Assembly: GCA_030642635.1 (NCBI GenBank)
Contig: DAOWNK010000143.1
Coordinates: forward strand, 1-8,039
Length of the DNA: 8,039 bases
Source: Pirellulales bacterium
GTDB lineage: Bacteria > Planctomycetota > Planctomycetia > Pirellulales > Thermoguttaceae
Direction: 5' to 3'
Under the pieces are notes generated by a model. The model saw only the letters and a program-made list of their open reading frames with translations, was not told the DNA's origin and did no database searches. Positions 1 through 6,508 of the stretch are shown here, one piece after another; within the stretch, counting starts at the first letter, position 1; each line of letters begins with the position of its first letter. Both the position numbers and the translations under genes were made by a program.

Positions 1-271
1 GCATCGCCCGGTACACACTTGCAAACGTGGCTGTGCCGACCGGGTGAAGAGCCTTGTAATCGCCGGAGAAGAAACCGGACCGCTCGCCGTGTACTCGCCG
101 CTCGACCGGGTGGTTGGTCAGAAACTCGCGGCGGACAATCAGGTGAAGAAGCTTATCGACCGCGACGTCGCGGCTGCCTAGAGTCGCCCAAGCCTCTTGC
201 AATTGCCGCTCGTTGAGTAGTTCCAGGTTGAACGCACGCTGTGCAATTTTTTCAGCAGTTGGTTTTCCCAT
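1..271 (-). CDS. Serine/threonine protein kinase, N-terminal fragment (cut by left edge)
   Basis: The reverse strand is open from an ATG at 271 to the window edge, giving 90 residues. Residues 1-66 form a charged, helical leader in which a 'LLTNHPVER...GERSGFF' pattern can be read (about 50-68). Leaders like this precede the catalytic domain in many planctomycete Hanks-type kinases. The catalytic domain opens at about 70 with GDYKALHPVGTATFASVYRA. This is the first beta strand and the ATP-binding glycine loop, with the conserved Val at 86. The loop reads G-T-A-T-F-A where GxGxxG is usual, so its second and third glycines are replaced; this is tolerated in some family members. The catalytic Lys, HRD and DFG motifs would lie beyond the edge, so activity cannot be judged. 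The start has no Shine-Dalgarno; the region before it is C-rich on this strand. The gene lies 117 bp downstream of the small coiled-coil gene on the same strand. Substrate unknown. A pseudogene cannot be excluded from the fragment. Confidence 0.8.
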   Translation of the reverse strand, partial: MGKPTAEKIAQRAFNLELLNERQLQEAWATLGSRDVAVDKLLHLIVRREFLTNHPVERRVHGERSGFFSGDYKALHPVGTATFASVYRAM

Positions 272-274
272 GCT

Positions 275-307
275 GGCTAGGGGCTAGGGGTCAGGGGTCA
301 GGGGCCA
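275..307 (+). repeat. Tandem G-rich heptad repeat / G-quadruplex motif
   Basis: Four consecutive heptads (GGGGCTA, GGGGTCA, GGGGTCA, GGGGCCA) run from 280 to 307, preceded by a partial GGCTA unit at 275. This puts four runs of four G at 280-283, 287-290, 294-297 and 301-304, each separated by exactly three bases, which is an ideal intramolecular G-quadruplex pattern. The repeat lies 9-33 nt upstream of the kinase ATG (271). There the G-rich strand is the template and the RNA would be C-rich. It could affect expression of the kinase or simply be a dispersed repeat; only the pattern itself is seen. Confidence 0.75.
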
Positions 308-353
308 GAGAGTTGCGATCCGTTTTACTAACCCCAGATTGTTGCATCGAAGA

Positions 354-359
354 ATTGTA
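354..359 (-). promoter_or_regulatory. Possible -10 box for the kinase gene
   Basis: On the reverse strand TACAAT (five of six matches to TATAAT) lies 82 bp upstream of the kinase ATG, inside the short gap after the coiled-coil gene. No convincing -35 box stands 16-18 bp further upstream, so this is weak. If real, the kinase has its own promoter rather than depending only on read-through, and the G-rich heptad repeat would be in its leader. Confidence 0.15.
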
Positions 360-388
360 CCATATGCTCATGGTGCAAACGAGGGGGG

Positions 389-673
389 TCAAGTCGATCC
401 TTCCAGCTTCCGGCGGTATTCGTCACGCTCGCGACGCGTGGCCTCCAGATCGAACGCCAGATACTTCATGTCGAGACGAAGCTGGCTCAACGCGTCCTGC
501 ACGAGCAAGAGAATCCGATGCCGACGCTTAGTGCTCTCTAACACTTTGGTCATCGTCGGCTCGATCTTTGTGAGATGCTCCTCGGGCAGATTGTGGACGG
601 CAGCAGCCAGATCGATAATTTCTCGCGGGACTTCGTTAGTTTTGGGCTTGATAACGCGTGCTTGTTTGCTCAT
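389..673 (-). CDS. Conserved small coiled-coil protein of planctomycete type, function unknown
   Basis: A 94-residue protein with three parts: a basic N-terminus (1-12); a central segment, EVPREIIDLAAAVHNLPEEH (14-33), then a basic TKRRHR stretch (48-53); and a long charged helix from about 55 to 92 (LVQDALSQLRLDMKYLAFDLEATRRERDEYRRKL, written here as positions 57-90) with a heptad-like pattern that should form a coiled coil. I recognise the style, particularly the QLRLDMKYL and FDLEATRRERD blocks, from uncharacterised planctomycete proteins, sometimes labelled regulators without proof. No signal peptide, membrane segment or DNA-binding fold is evident. The start is supported by an AAGGGA Shine-Dalgarno-like sequence about 10 nt before the ATG. 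It is followed on the same strand by the Ser/Thr kinase gene, so the two may be co-transcribed. A role as a dimeric adaptor or nucleoid-associated factor would be guesswork. Confidence 0.78.
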   Translation of the reverse strand: MSKQARVIKPKTNEVPREIIDLAAAVHNLPEEHLTKIEPTMTKVLESTKRRHRILLLVQDALSQLRLDMKYLAFDLEATRRERDEYRRKLEGST

Positions 674-934
674 TGGTGCTTTCCCTTCGTATGGAATACT
701 TCTTTAGAAAAGCACACTGCGTGCCGAATACACCGCGATGAACCCGGTGTTTCTCTAAACCGTTTGGCCGTAAGCACTTACGAGTTCCAGTAAATCTCCC
801 CAAACCAATCCCGCGATGACAAAACGCCACGTTTGATCTGGATACTTTTCGCAAATCCTGATACAAGCTCATGTTACGTCGAATTTGTCGCCGACCCCAA
901 AATGTTGCATTTGTGCTACACCGTGCTAAACAAA
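674..934. other. Divergent intergenic region
   Basis: These 261 bp separate the minus-strand coiled-coil gene from the plus-strand secreted protein and must hold promoters for both directions. I see no convincing sigma-70 promoter and no stable hairpin other than the palindrome at 769-782. The plus-strand reading frame stays open upstream to a TTG at 833, but residues encoded there do not resemble a leader or signal peptide, so I regard 833-934 as non-coding. Confidence 0.5.
769..782. promoter_or_regulatory. Palindrome CGTAAG-CA-CTTACG, possible operator or dispersed repeat
   Basis: A perfect 6-bp inverted repeat with a 2-bp spacer lies 96 bp upstream of the coiled-coil gene start and about 150 bp upstream of the secreted protein start. 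Its dyad symmetry and placement in a divergent promoter region suit a dimeric regulator. It could equally be a copy of a genome-wide palindrome. No regulator gene adjoins it. Confidence 0.3.
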
Positions 935-3607
935 ATGATCCGATCCGCCATACCTCGTTTCATGCCGGTCCTGATCGCCGCCGCCGCGTTGCTGCTTAAT
1001 GCGACGCCGACCGCCGCACATGGCCGGACCGCATGGTACGAGGGGTTCGAGGGACCGGAAACAACCTGGCGCGATGTGGGCGGGAATGCACAATACCAAA
1101 TCAAACACCACCGCCGAGAGCAGAATAAAGCACACACCGGCGACGGCTGCGAACGGCTCACGCTGCTTGGCAATCACGGCACTTACGTCCACATCGGCCA
1201 TGAGGTCGGCCGGCCAATGGTAATCGACGAATTGTTACCCAGCGTTTGGGTCAAATCGGACCGCCCCGGTTTGCAAATCGCCGCCCGTGTGGTGTTGCCG
1301 CGGGTCACGGACCCCAGGACCGGTCGGCCGGTCTCAACATTGGTAAGCGGTTCCAGCTATACCAATGTCGGCCGTTGGCAGCAGTTACGTATCGACGAGG
1401 TCCCACGGTTGCTTGCCCGACAGGTCCGCCTGCTTCGCACGCAACTAGGCCCCAACGTCGACGGCCGCGAGTCGTACATCGACGCCGTGCTGCTTAACAT
1501 CTACGGCGGGCCGGGAGAGACAAACGTCTGGATCGACGATCTGGACATCGCCGGCTTTGTCGCCGCCGGGCCGGCCGACGGTGATTCGGCAATAGGCCGA
1601 ACGGCCGGCATGACTCCCGTACAGTCTAACCGGCCAAAGATCAAACTGGTTGGCTCGGTGCTTATGGCCGACGGCCGTGCGATGTTTCCGCGCATCATCC
1701 AGCACCAAGGCGAACCGCTGGAATTTCTGAAGCGTCTGGGATTCAACGCCGTATGGCTGTCGCGCCCCCCCACGGCGGAACAACTCAGCGAGGCGAAACG
1801 CTTGGGGCTCTGGCTGGTTTGCACGCCGCCACGCTCAATCGGCCCGGAGTACGATAGCGTAATGGCATGGGATATTGGCCGCGGACTCACCGACGAGCAT
1901 CTCGATGCCACGCGCCGCTGGGCGCGGCACGTTCGCTCGGCCGACCGACATTGTGGCCGGCCGCTGATCTGCATGCCGACAAGCAATCTTCGGGCATACA
2001 GCCGACAGGTCGATCTGCTGCTGCTGGACCGCCGGCCTGTTGGCGCCAGTCTGGAGTTGGCCGATTGGGGTACGTGGATTCGCCGTCAGCCGTTTTTGGC
2101 CCGTCCCGGTACGCCTGTGTGGACCGCCGTTCAAACACAACCGGCGCCGGCGATCCGCCGACAACTACTTGCCGCCGATCCGGCCGCCGATCCTCCAGAT
2201 TCCCTGTCGAGCGGGCAGATCAAACTGCTTGCCTACACGGCGATCGGCTCGGGAAGCCGCGGGCTGTTGTTCACCTCGCACTCGCCGCTCGATGCCTCCG
2301 ACCCGGAAACGCTACAGCGGGCAATGACGCTGGAACTGCTTAATCTTCAGTTGCAACTGATCGAACATTGGGCGTCCGCCGGCTCGTTGCAGGCCACTGC
2401 CGAAGGGACTGAGCCGGGAGTAATAGGTGCGGTGCTCAGGAGCAATCGCTCCAGGCTGGTTCTGCCGATTTACTCGTCACCGGGCGCCCAATACGTGCCC
2501 GGCCAATCAGCCGCCGGGCAGTCGTTGGTCGTACCCGGTGTGCCGGAGTCGTCCAACGTATACAACATTGTGCCGGGGGGGTTGAAACCGCTTCGGCACA
2601 AGCGCGTAACCGGCGGAATGCGAGTGGCTCTTGAACGGTTCGGATTGACCGGCCAGATGCTTTTAACACAGGACCCGTTGACGGTCGCCGGCATGACGCG
2701 GCACATGGTGTCTGCCGGGCCTCGTGCCGCCGAGTTGCAACGTCACTTAGCCGCCGGAAAACTGCACACCGTCGAGCAGGTGGTCGGTCGACTTTCCGGT
2801 CGGACTGCCACAGCTACCGCCGCACAAACGCAACAGCAATTGTCAATCGCAAAGCAGGAACTCCAGCGGGCCGACCGATACCTGGCGTCGCGAGACTACC
2901 CAGCCGCCTGGTTACACGCACGTCGGGCGATCTGCTCGCTACGGCTTGTCGAGCGTGCCGAGTGGGAGTCGGCCGTCGGGGTGCTCGATTACCCGACGAG
3001 CATTCCGCCCGCTGTGGCCTTCAATACATTGCCTTCGTATTATCGTTGGGCCGACCGGATTCGCGCATCGCGATTCGGACCGAATCGGCTCGGAGGCGGC
3101 AATTTTGAAGACCTCCGCACGTTGATTCACACCGGCTGGCAACACCGCCGATGCAGCACAACTGGAATTCAGACGTCGGCCGATCTTTTGCCAGCCGCGG
3201 CACATTCCGGCTCGAACGGCCTGCGACTTACGGCCGTCGCCTGCGATCCGGAAAACCCGCCCACCGTGGTCGAAACCGCACCGCTGTGGATCACTACGCC
3301 GAACGTACCGGTCGAGGCCGGGCAGATCGTTTGCATAAACGGCTGGGTGCAAATCCCGAAAGAAATTACAGGCAGTGTGGACGGACTGATGATCGTCGAT
3401 TCGCTCTCCGGCGACGCACTTGCACGACGCATCAAACAGACTACCGATTGGCGACAGTTCACCATTTACCGCGTCGCGCCGCAGTCGGGCTGGATGAACG
3501 TATCGTTTGTGCTCACGGGCATCGGCGAGGTCCGGCTAGACGACGTGATGATACAACCGCTGCTGCCGGCTTCGGTTTCTGACGTAACTCGGCGTCCACC
3601 CCAATAA
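935..3607 (+). CDS. Large secreted multidomain protein, glycoside-hydrolase-like barrel with carbohydrate-binding-like flanks
   Basis: An 890-residue exported protein when started at the ATG at 935. That start gives a classic signal peptide: basic MIRSAIPR, hydrophobic PVLIAAAALLL (11-21), and likely cleavage near TPTAA (24-28). Upstream in-frame starts at 833 (TTG) and 902 precede residues that do not fit. No Shine-Dalgarno is seen. Residues 34-208 look like a beta-sandwich sugar-binding module (WYEGFEGPETTW start, VWIDDLDI end). Residues 236-480 resemble a TIM barrel of the beta-galactosidase/GH42-like kind: LGFNAVWL at 268, GLWLVCTPP at 291, MAWDIGRGL at 310, PGTPVWTAVQTQ at 391, then a helix-rich GQIKLLAYTAIGSGSRGLLF at 427-446. 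Residues 495-600 look like a C-terminal beta domain. Residues 635-680 form charged helices, and 720-876 a second sandwich ending VRLDDVMI. Clear catalytic Glu residues are not evident at the expected strand ends. Probably acts on or binds polysaccharide outside the cytoplasm; the substrate is unknown. The glycerate kinase gene follows after 60 bp. Confidence 0.75.
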   Translation: MIRSAIPRFMPVLIAAAALLLNATPTAAHGRTAWYEGFEGPETTWRDVGGNAQYQIKHHRREQNKAHTGDGCERLTLLGNHGTYVHIGHEVGRPMVIDELLPSVWVKSDRPGLQIAARVVLPRVTDPRTGRPVSTLVSGSSYTNVGRWQQLRIDEVPRLLARQVRLLRTQLGPNVDGRESYIDAVLLNIYGGPGETNVWIDDLDIAGFVAAGPADGDSAIGRTAGMTPVQSNRPKIKLVGSVLMADGRAMFPRIIQHQGEPLEFLKRLGFNAVWLSRPPTAEQLSEAKRLGLWLVCTPPRSIGPEYDSVMAWDIGRGLTDEHLDATRRWARHVRSADRHCGRPLICMPTSNLRAYSRQVDLLLLDRRPVGASLELADWGTWIRRQPFLARPGTPVWTAVQTQPAPAIRRQLLAADPAADPPDSLSSGQIKLLAYTAIGSGSRGLLFTSHSPLDASDPETLQRAMTLELLNLQLQLIEHWASAGSLQATAEGTEPGVIGAVLRSNRSRLVLPIYSSPGAQYVPGQSAAGQSLVVPGVPESSNVYNIVPGGLKPLRHKRVTGGMRVALERFGLTGQMLLTQDPLTVAGMTRHMVSAGPRAAELQRHLAAGKLHTVEQVVGRLSGRTATATAAQTQQQLSIAKQELQRADRYLASRDYPAAWLHARRAICSLRLVERAEWESAVGVLDYPTSIPPAVAFNTLPSYYRWADRIRASRFGPNRLGGGNFEDLRTLIHTGWQHRRCSTTGIQTSADLLPAAAHSGSNGLRLTAVACDPENPPTVVETAPLWITTPNVPVEAGQIVCINGWVQIPKEITGSVDGLMIVDSLSGDALARRIKQTTDWRQFTIYRVAPQSGWMNVSFVLTGIGEVRLDDVMIQPLLPASVSDVTRRPPQ

Positions 3608-3658
3608 AGCCGCTTGCGGCTTCGCAATACTAACACCAATGCTAAGCCACAAGCGGCT
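3607..3658 (+). other. Alternative hairpins between two genes, possible attenuator or weak terminator
   Basis: Immediately after the stop codon AAGCCGC-TT-GCGGCTT (3607-3622) can form a tight hairpin. The same left arm, AGCCGCTTG (3608-3616), is also perfectly complementary to CAAGCGGCT (3650-3658), which lies only 9 bp before the glycerate kinase ATG. The two pairings are mutually exclusive. No T-tract follows either one, so neither is a standard intrinsic terminator. The long-range pairing would fold the start region of the downstream gene. Function is inferred from position only. Confidence 0.3.
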
Positions 3659-3667
3659 GGAATTAAC

Positions 3668-5029
3668 ATGAACCACCCTGCCGACAAACTCCGACGCGAT
3701 GCTCTTAAAATCTGGAACGCCGGGGTCGATGCGGTCCGGTCGGAACGACTCGTACGTAACGTACTCAGTGTGGACGGCCGGTCGTTGCTCGTCGGCGACG
3801 ACCGGCTGGACCTTGATGCCATCGGGCGGATCGTTGTGGTGGGCGCCGGCAAGGCCGGGGCCGGTATGGCCGCCGCGGTGGAACAGGTGCTCGGGGATCG
3901 GTTGATGGAGGAAAAGCGGCTGGCCGGCTGGGTAAACGTACCGGCCGACTGCGTGCGTCCGCTTAAGCGTATCAAGCTACATGCGGCACGTCCGCCGGGA
4001 ATCAACGAACCGACGCCGGAAGGCGCAGCCGGCACCGAGGAAATTCTACGTCTGGTCGAATCGCTCGACGCCGACGACCTGTGCCTGTGCCTGATCTCCG
4101 GCGGCGGGTCGGCCTTGATGCCGGCGCCGGCCGAAGGAATCTCGCTTGAGGACAAGCTGGCGGTTACCAGACACCTAAGCGATGCAGGGGCCAACATCGA
4201 ACAACTCAACGCCGTACGCAAGCAACTCAGCCGCATCAAGGGCGGTGGGTTAATCAGGGTATGTCGTGCAGGGCGATTGATCTCGCTGGTCATCTCCGAC
4301 GTGCTAGGCGATCCGTTGGACGTGATCGCCTCCGGGCCGACCGTAGAGGATACGTCCACTCCGCAAGACGCATTGGACGTGCTTGAGCGGTTCGCTGCCC
4401 GAGATGCCGGCATATCGCCGGGCGTGTTCGAGCACCTGCAACGAAAACAGGACGCTGAGCAACCGCGTCCGACCTGCAAGGTCACGAATTTGATCATCGG
4501 CAACAACGCCGCGGCCGTAGATGCCGCAGGGGCGGAAGCCGAGCGGTTGGGCTATTCGCACGCCATGGTAAGTGCTAAGAAGTCGGAAGGTCAGGCAGAA
4601 ACGATCGGACGCCGCCTGGCCGAGACGGCCGTGCAAATGCGTGACACGCCGGGGCCGAATTGCCTTATAAGCGGCGGTGAGCCGGTAGTGACGCTGGTAG
4701 ACCGGTCGCAACGAGGACTGGGCGGGCGGAATCAGCAGTTGGTGCTCGCGGCAGTGGAGCGACTGGCCGACGACGGCGCCCACGGCATTGCGATTCTCTC
4801 CGGAGGCACCGACGGTGAAGACGGCCCGACCGACGCCGCCGGCGCGTTGCTCGATGCGGAGGTTATAGCCTCAGCCCGCCGGCAAAAGCTGGACCCGGCC
4901 GATTACCTGGCAAGAAACGACGCCTACCACTTCTTCGAACCGCTCGATGCGTTGATAAAGACCGGCCCGACGCACACGAACGTCTGCGACGTGCGCGTGG
5001 TGGTGGTCGATCAATCCCACCACCACTGA
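3668..5029 (+). CDS. gckA: Glycerate 2-kinase (DUF4147 + MOFRL family)
   Basis: Transfers phosphate from ATP to D-glycerate to give 2-phosphoglycerate, feeding glycerate from serine, glyoxylate or sugar-acid breakdown into lower glycolysis; cytoplasmic. The 453 residues match the usual family length. The N-terminal domain (about 5-240) contains IVVVGAGKAGAGMA (55-68) with Lys62, the family's conserved catalytic lysine. It also has the nucleotide/substrate loops LISGGGSALMPAP (142-154), NAVRKQLSRIKGGGL (181-195) and VISDVLGDPLDVIASGPT (208-225). The C-terminal MOFRL domain (about 330-448) contains ISGGEP (334-339), GLGGRNQQL (350-358) with the conserved Arg354, and SGGTDGEDGPTDAAG (378-392), ending in THTNVCDVRVVVV. 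All signature motifs are intact, so the enzyme should be active. I chose the ATG at 3668, with a weak GGA 9 nt before it, over a TTG at 3614 that would add 18 low-complexity residues. The 3' end overlaps the convergent DUF1598 gene by 19 bp. The upstream secreted-protein gene may be co-transcribed. Confidence 0.95.
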   Translation: MNHPADKLRRDALKIWNAGVDAVRSERLVRNVLSVDGRSLLVGDDRLDLDAIGRIVVVGAGKAGAGMAAAVEQVLGDRLMEEKRLAGWVNVPADCVRPLKRIKLHAARPPGINEPTPEGAAGTEEILRLVESLDADDLCLCLISGGGSALMPAPAEGISLEDKLAVTRHLSDAGANIEQLNAVRKQLSRIKGGGLIRVCRAGRLISLVISDVLGDPLDVIASGPTVEDTSTPQDALDVLERFAARDAGISPGVFEHLQRKQDAEQPRPTCKVTNLIIGNNAAAVDAAGAEAERLGYSHAMVSAKKSEGQAETIGRRLAETAVQMRDTPGPNCLISGGEPVVTLVDRSQRGLGGRNQQLVLAAVERLADDGAHGIAILSGGTDGEDGPTDAAGALLDAEVIASARRQKLDPADYLARNDAYHFFEPLDALIKTGPTHTNVCDVRVVVVDQSHHH

Positions 5030-6429
5030 CCCTTGGCCGGCTTGGGCTTTGTTTGCTCGCGTAGCTCGGCGACCTTGCCGTTTTCGTCTTCGAGCAGGTT
5101 TTCGGAATCCAGGGCCAGGTTGGCATGGATGGTCACCCCGCCGCCGACCGGCGTCATCAGCCGACGGCCTTTCCAGATGGCGTTGACCGCCGTGGCGACC
5201 ATCTTCGGCACGTTGTACGTTTCGACCGAGAAGGCGTTCTCGTCGCCGAACAGTTCCATCTCCCAGCCGGCCTTGCCGTAGTAGTCTTCCTGCTGGATGA
5301 ACGCCGCAGCGACTGCCAGGTCGATCAGGTTTCGCAGCTCGGCATAGACCGGCGAGCGGTCGGCCAATGCTGAATACTTCTTCGTGAAGCTGTTTACGAA
5401 CGCCCGGCTCGCCTTGCTGCTGCGCGAGGCGGCCCGGCGCTGTCCTCCGGCGGTGACCACTTCATCCTCGCCGACTAGTTTGACGCCGTCGCCGACTAAT
5501 TCCATGGCCAAGGCGTCGTCACTCAGACGGACGCAATGGTAATCAGGCGTAAAGTACCAACGCTGCATGGCGTTGCGGTTTACCTGTGCCGGATTGGCCC
5601 GATCGACGTAGCTGACCATCCGCACCGGCGGCCGCTCCAGCCCGATGCCGATCAGCTTCATGCGATAGTCGGCCTCGACCATGACCTGTGCAAAGTGCGT
5701 TTTCGGCGAGACGCCGCTTATGCTGACCGTTTGCGGCCCCAGACTGGTCCGCAGCCCGCTGACGATGTGTTGCGTGTGCGCCGGTGTTGCGTAAGAACCG
5801 ATGCTGCGCAGAAAGCGTTGCATCTCGGCCAGACCTTCCTGAGTCGGGTCGATGGAGCAGCCGATCAGCGACTCGCTGATTTTCCCAGGCGGGAAGGCCC
5901 TCAGCGCCGTAACAAGGTCTTGCAACTGCACAACCGGTCTTCCGGTGGTCATACCGACGACTCGGCCGGCCGGATTGGTAATCCAACCCTCTGCTTCGCC
6001 TGCAATGACGATGTCGCCGGTTTCGGGATACAGGAATACGTATCGCAGCCGCAGCAGCCCGGCCAGGTTTCGCATCTGATCGGTTGTTACACCGTCGCGG
6101 TCGCGCACGGCCTGCTCGAGCCGATTGAGCGATATCTTCCGCATCTTGCTGAAGGCGATGATATCAGAATCGAGCGTCGCCTTGGCCGCGGCGATTCGCT
6201 GCCGGGTCAACCGCCCGCCCGGATCGCGGTATGTCTTTGTCCGCAGCACACCCTGGGCGTCGACGGCGACACCGGCCGCTTGATTCGAGTACCAATCTCC
6301 GTAATCGATATTGGTATCGCCGTCGCCGTCGCCATCGTCTTGTGCACAGGCCAAAGTTGACATGCTCAGTGCAACGGCCGCCGCCGTGAACAACAGGAGC
6401 ATACGGATACCAACTTTTTGAAAATTCAT
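5011..6429 (-). CDS. Exported DUF1598 family protein, planctomycete-specific, function unknown
   Basis: A 472-residue protein starting at the ATG at 6429, preceded at a 9-nt spacing by GGAG; an in-frame TTG at 6444 lies too far upstream and inside the Shine-Dalgarno. Residues 1-29 form a signal peptide (MNFQKVGIR basic, LLLFTAAAVALSM hydrophobic) with probable cleavage after ACA (27-29). The Cys at 28 lacks a proper lipobox, so a lipoprotein is less likely. The mature start carries a short Asp-Gly run (DDGDGDGDTN, 31-40). Residues 70-150 are a helical and beta segment. From about 155 to 440 lies the part I recognise as DUF1598: VVGMTTGRPVVQLQDLV (157-173), LIGCSIDPTQEGLAEMQRFL (188-207), then VEADYRMKLIGIGLERPP (251-268), RWYFTPDYHCVR (290-301) and FTKKYSALADRSPVYAELRN (348-367). 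The tail ends in three Trp and Asp. No catalytic residues are known for the family; it presumably works in the periplasm or at the cell surface. It lies downstream of dnaE on the same strand but across a 326-bp repeat-rich gap. Confidence 0.88.
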   Translation of the reverse strand: MNFQKVGIRMLLLFTAAAVALSMSTLACAQDDGDGDGDTNIDYGDWYSNQAAGVAVDAQGVLRTKTYRDPGGRLTRQRIAAAKATLDSDIIAFSKMRKISLNRLEQAVRDRDGVTTDQMRNLAGLLRLRYVFLYPETGDIVIAGEAEGWITNPAGRVVGMTTGRPVVQLQDLVTALRAFPPGKISESLIGCSIDPTQEGLAEMQRFLRSIGSYATPAHTQHIVSGLRTSLGPQTVSISGVSPKTHFAQVMVEADYRMKLIGIGLERPPVRMVSYVDRANPAQVNRNAMQRWYFTPDYHCVRLSDDALAMELVGDGVKLVGEDEVVTAGGQRRAASRSSKASRAFVNSFTKKYSALADRSPVYAELRNLIDLAVAAAFIQQEDYYGKAGWEMELFGDENAFSVETYNVPKMVATAVNAIWKGRRLMTPVGGGVTIHANLALDSENLLEDENGKVAELREQTKPKPAKGQWWWD

Positions 6430-6466
6430 GTGTAGCGTCTCCAAATATCAATGAATGATAGTTTTA

Positions 6467-6495
6467 ATTACATTCAAAAGTGAACATTCGTCCAA
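6467..6495 (-). promoter_or_regulatory. Possible sigma-70 promoter for the DUF1598 gene
   Basis: On the reverse strand TTGGAC (6495-6490) and TGTAAT (6472-6467) are separated by exactly 17 bp. The -10 matches five of six consensus bases, the -35 only three. Transcription would start near 6460, leaving a leader of about 30 nt that contains the GGAG Shine-Dalgarno. The region is AT-rich compared with the genes around it, which also fits a promoter. It lies between the first REP-like element and the gene. Confidence 0.35.
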
Positions 6496-6508
6496 GGCGT
6501 CAGAATCT

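Noticed and set aside
833..934. N-terminal extension of the secreted protein from a TTG at 833
   Set aside because: The encoded residues do not look like a leader, and the extension would bury the signal peptide inside the protein; the ATG at 935 puts it at the N-terminus.
3607..3622. Intrinsic terminator after the secreted-protein gene
   Set aside because: The hairpin is good but no T-tract follows; kept only as an unassigned hairpin.
3614..3667. N-terminal extension of glycerate kinase from a TTG
   Set aside because: The extra 18 residues are translated from inverted-repeat DNA and are not part of the usual enzyme; the ATG at 3668 matches family length.
3466..4506. A 346-codon open frame on the minus strand
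   Set aside because: It spans the antisense of the end of the secreted-protein gene, the gap and the first 60 percent of glycerate kinase. Its translation is Ser/Arg/Pro-rich with no recognisable motif, as expected for a shadow of GC-rich coding DNA.
6310..6340. Asp-Gly run in the DUF1598 protein as an EF-hand or dockerin
   Set aside because: Only a short DGDGDGD tract is present without the flanking helices or the 12-residue loop spacing; probably a linker, perhaps weakly cation-binding.
5536..6360. A 274-codon open frame on the plus strand
   Set aside because: Lies entirely antisense within the DUF1598 gene; His/Arg/Asp-rich composition without family resemblance, while the minus-strand frame has a signal peptide, a ribosome site and known family blocks.
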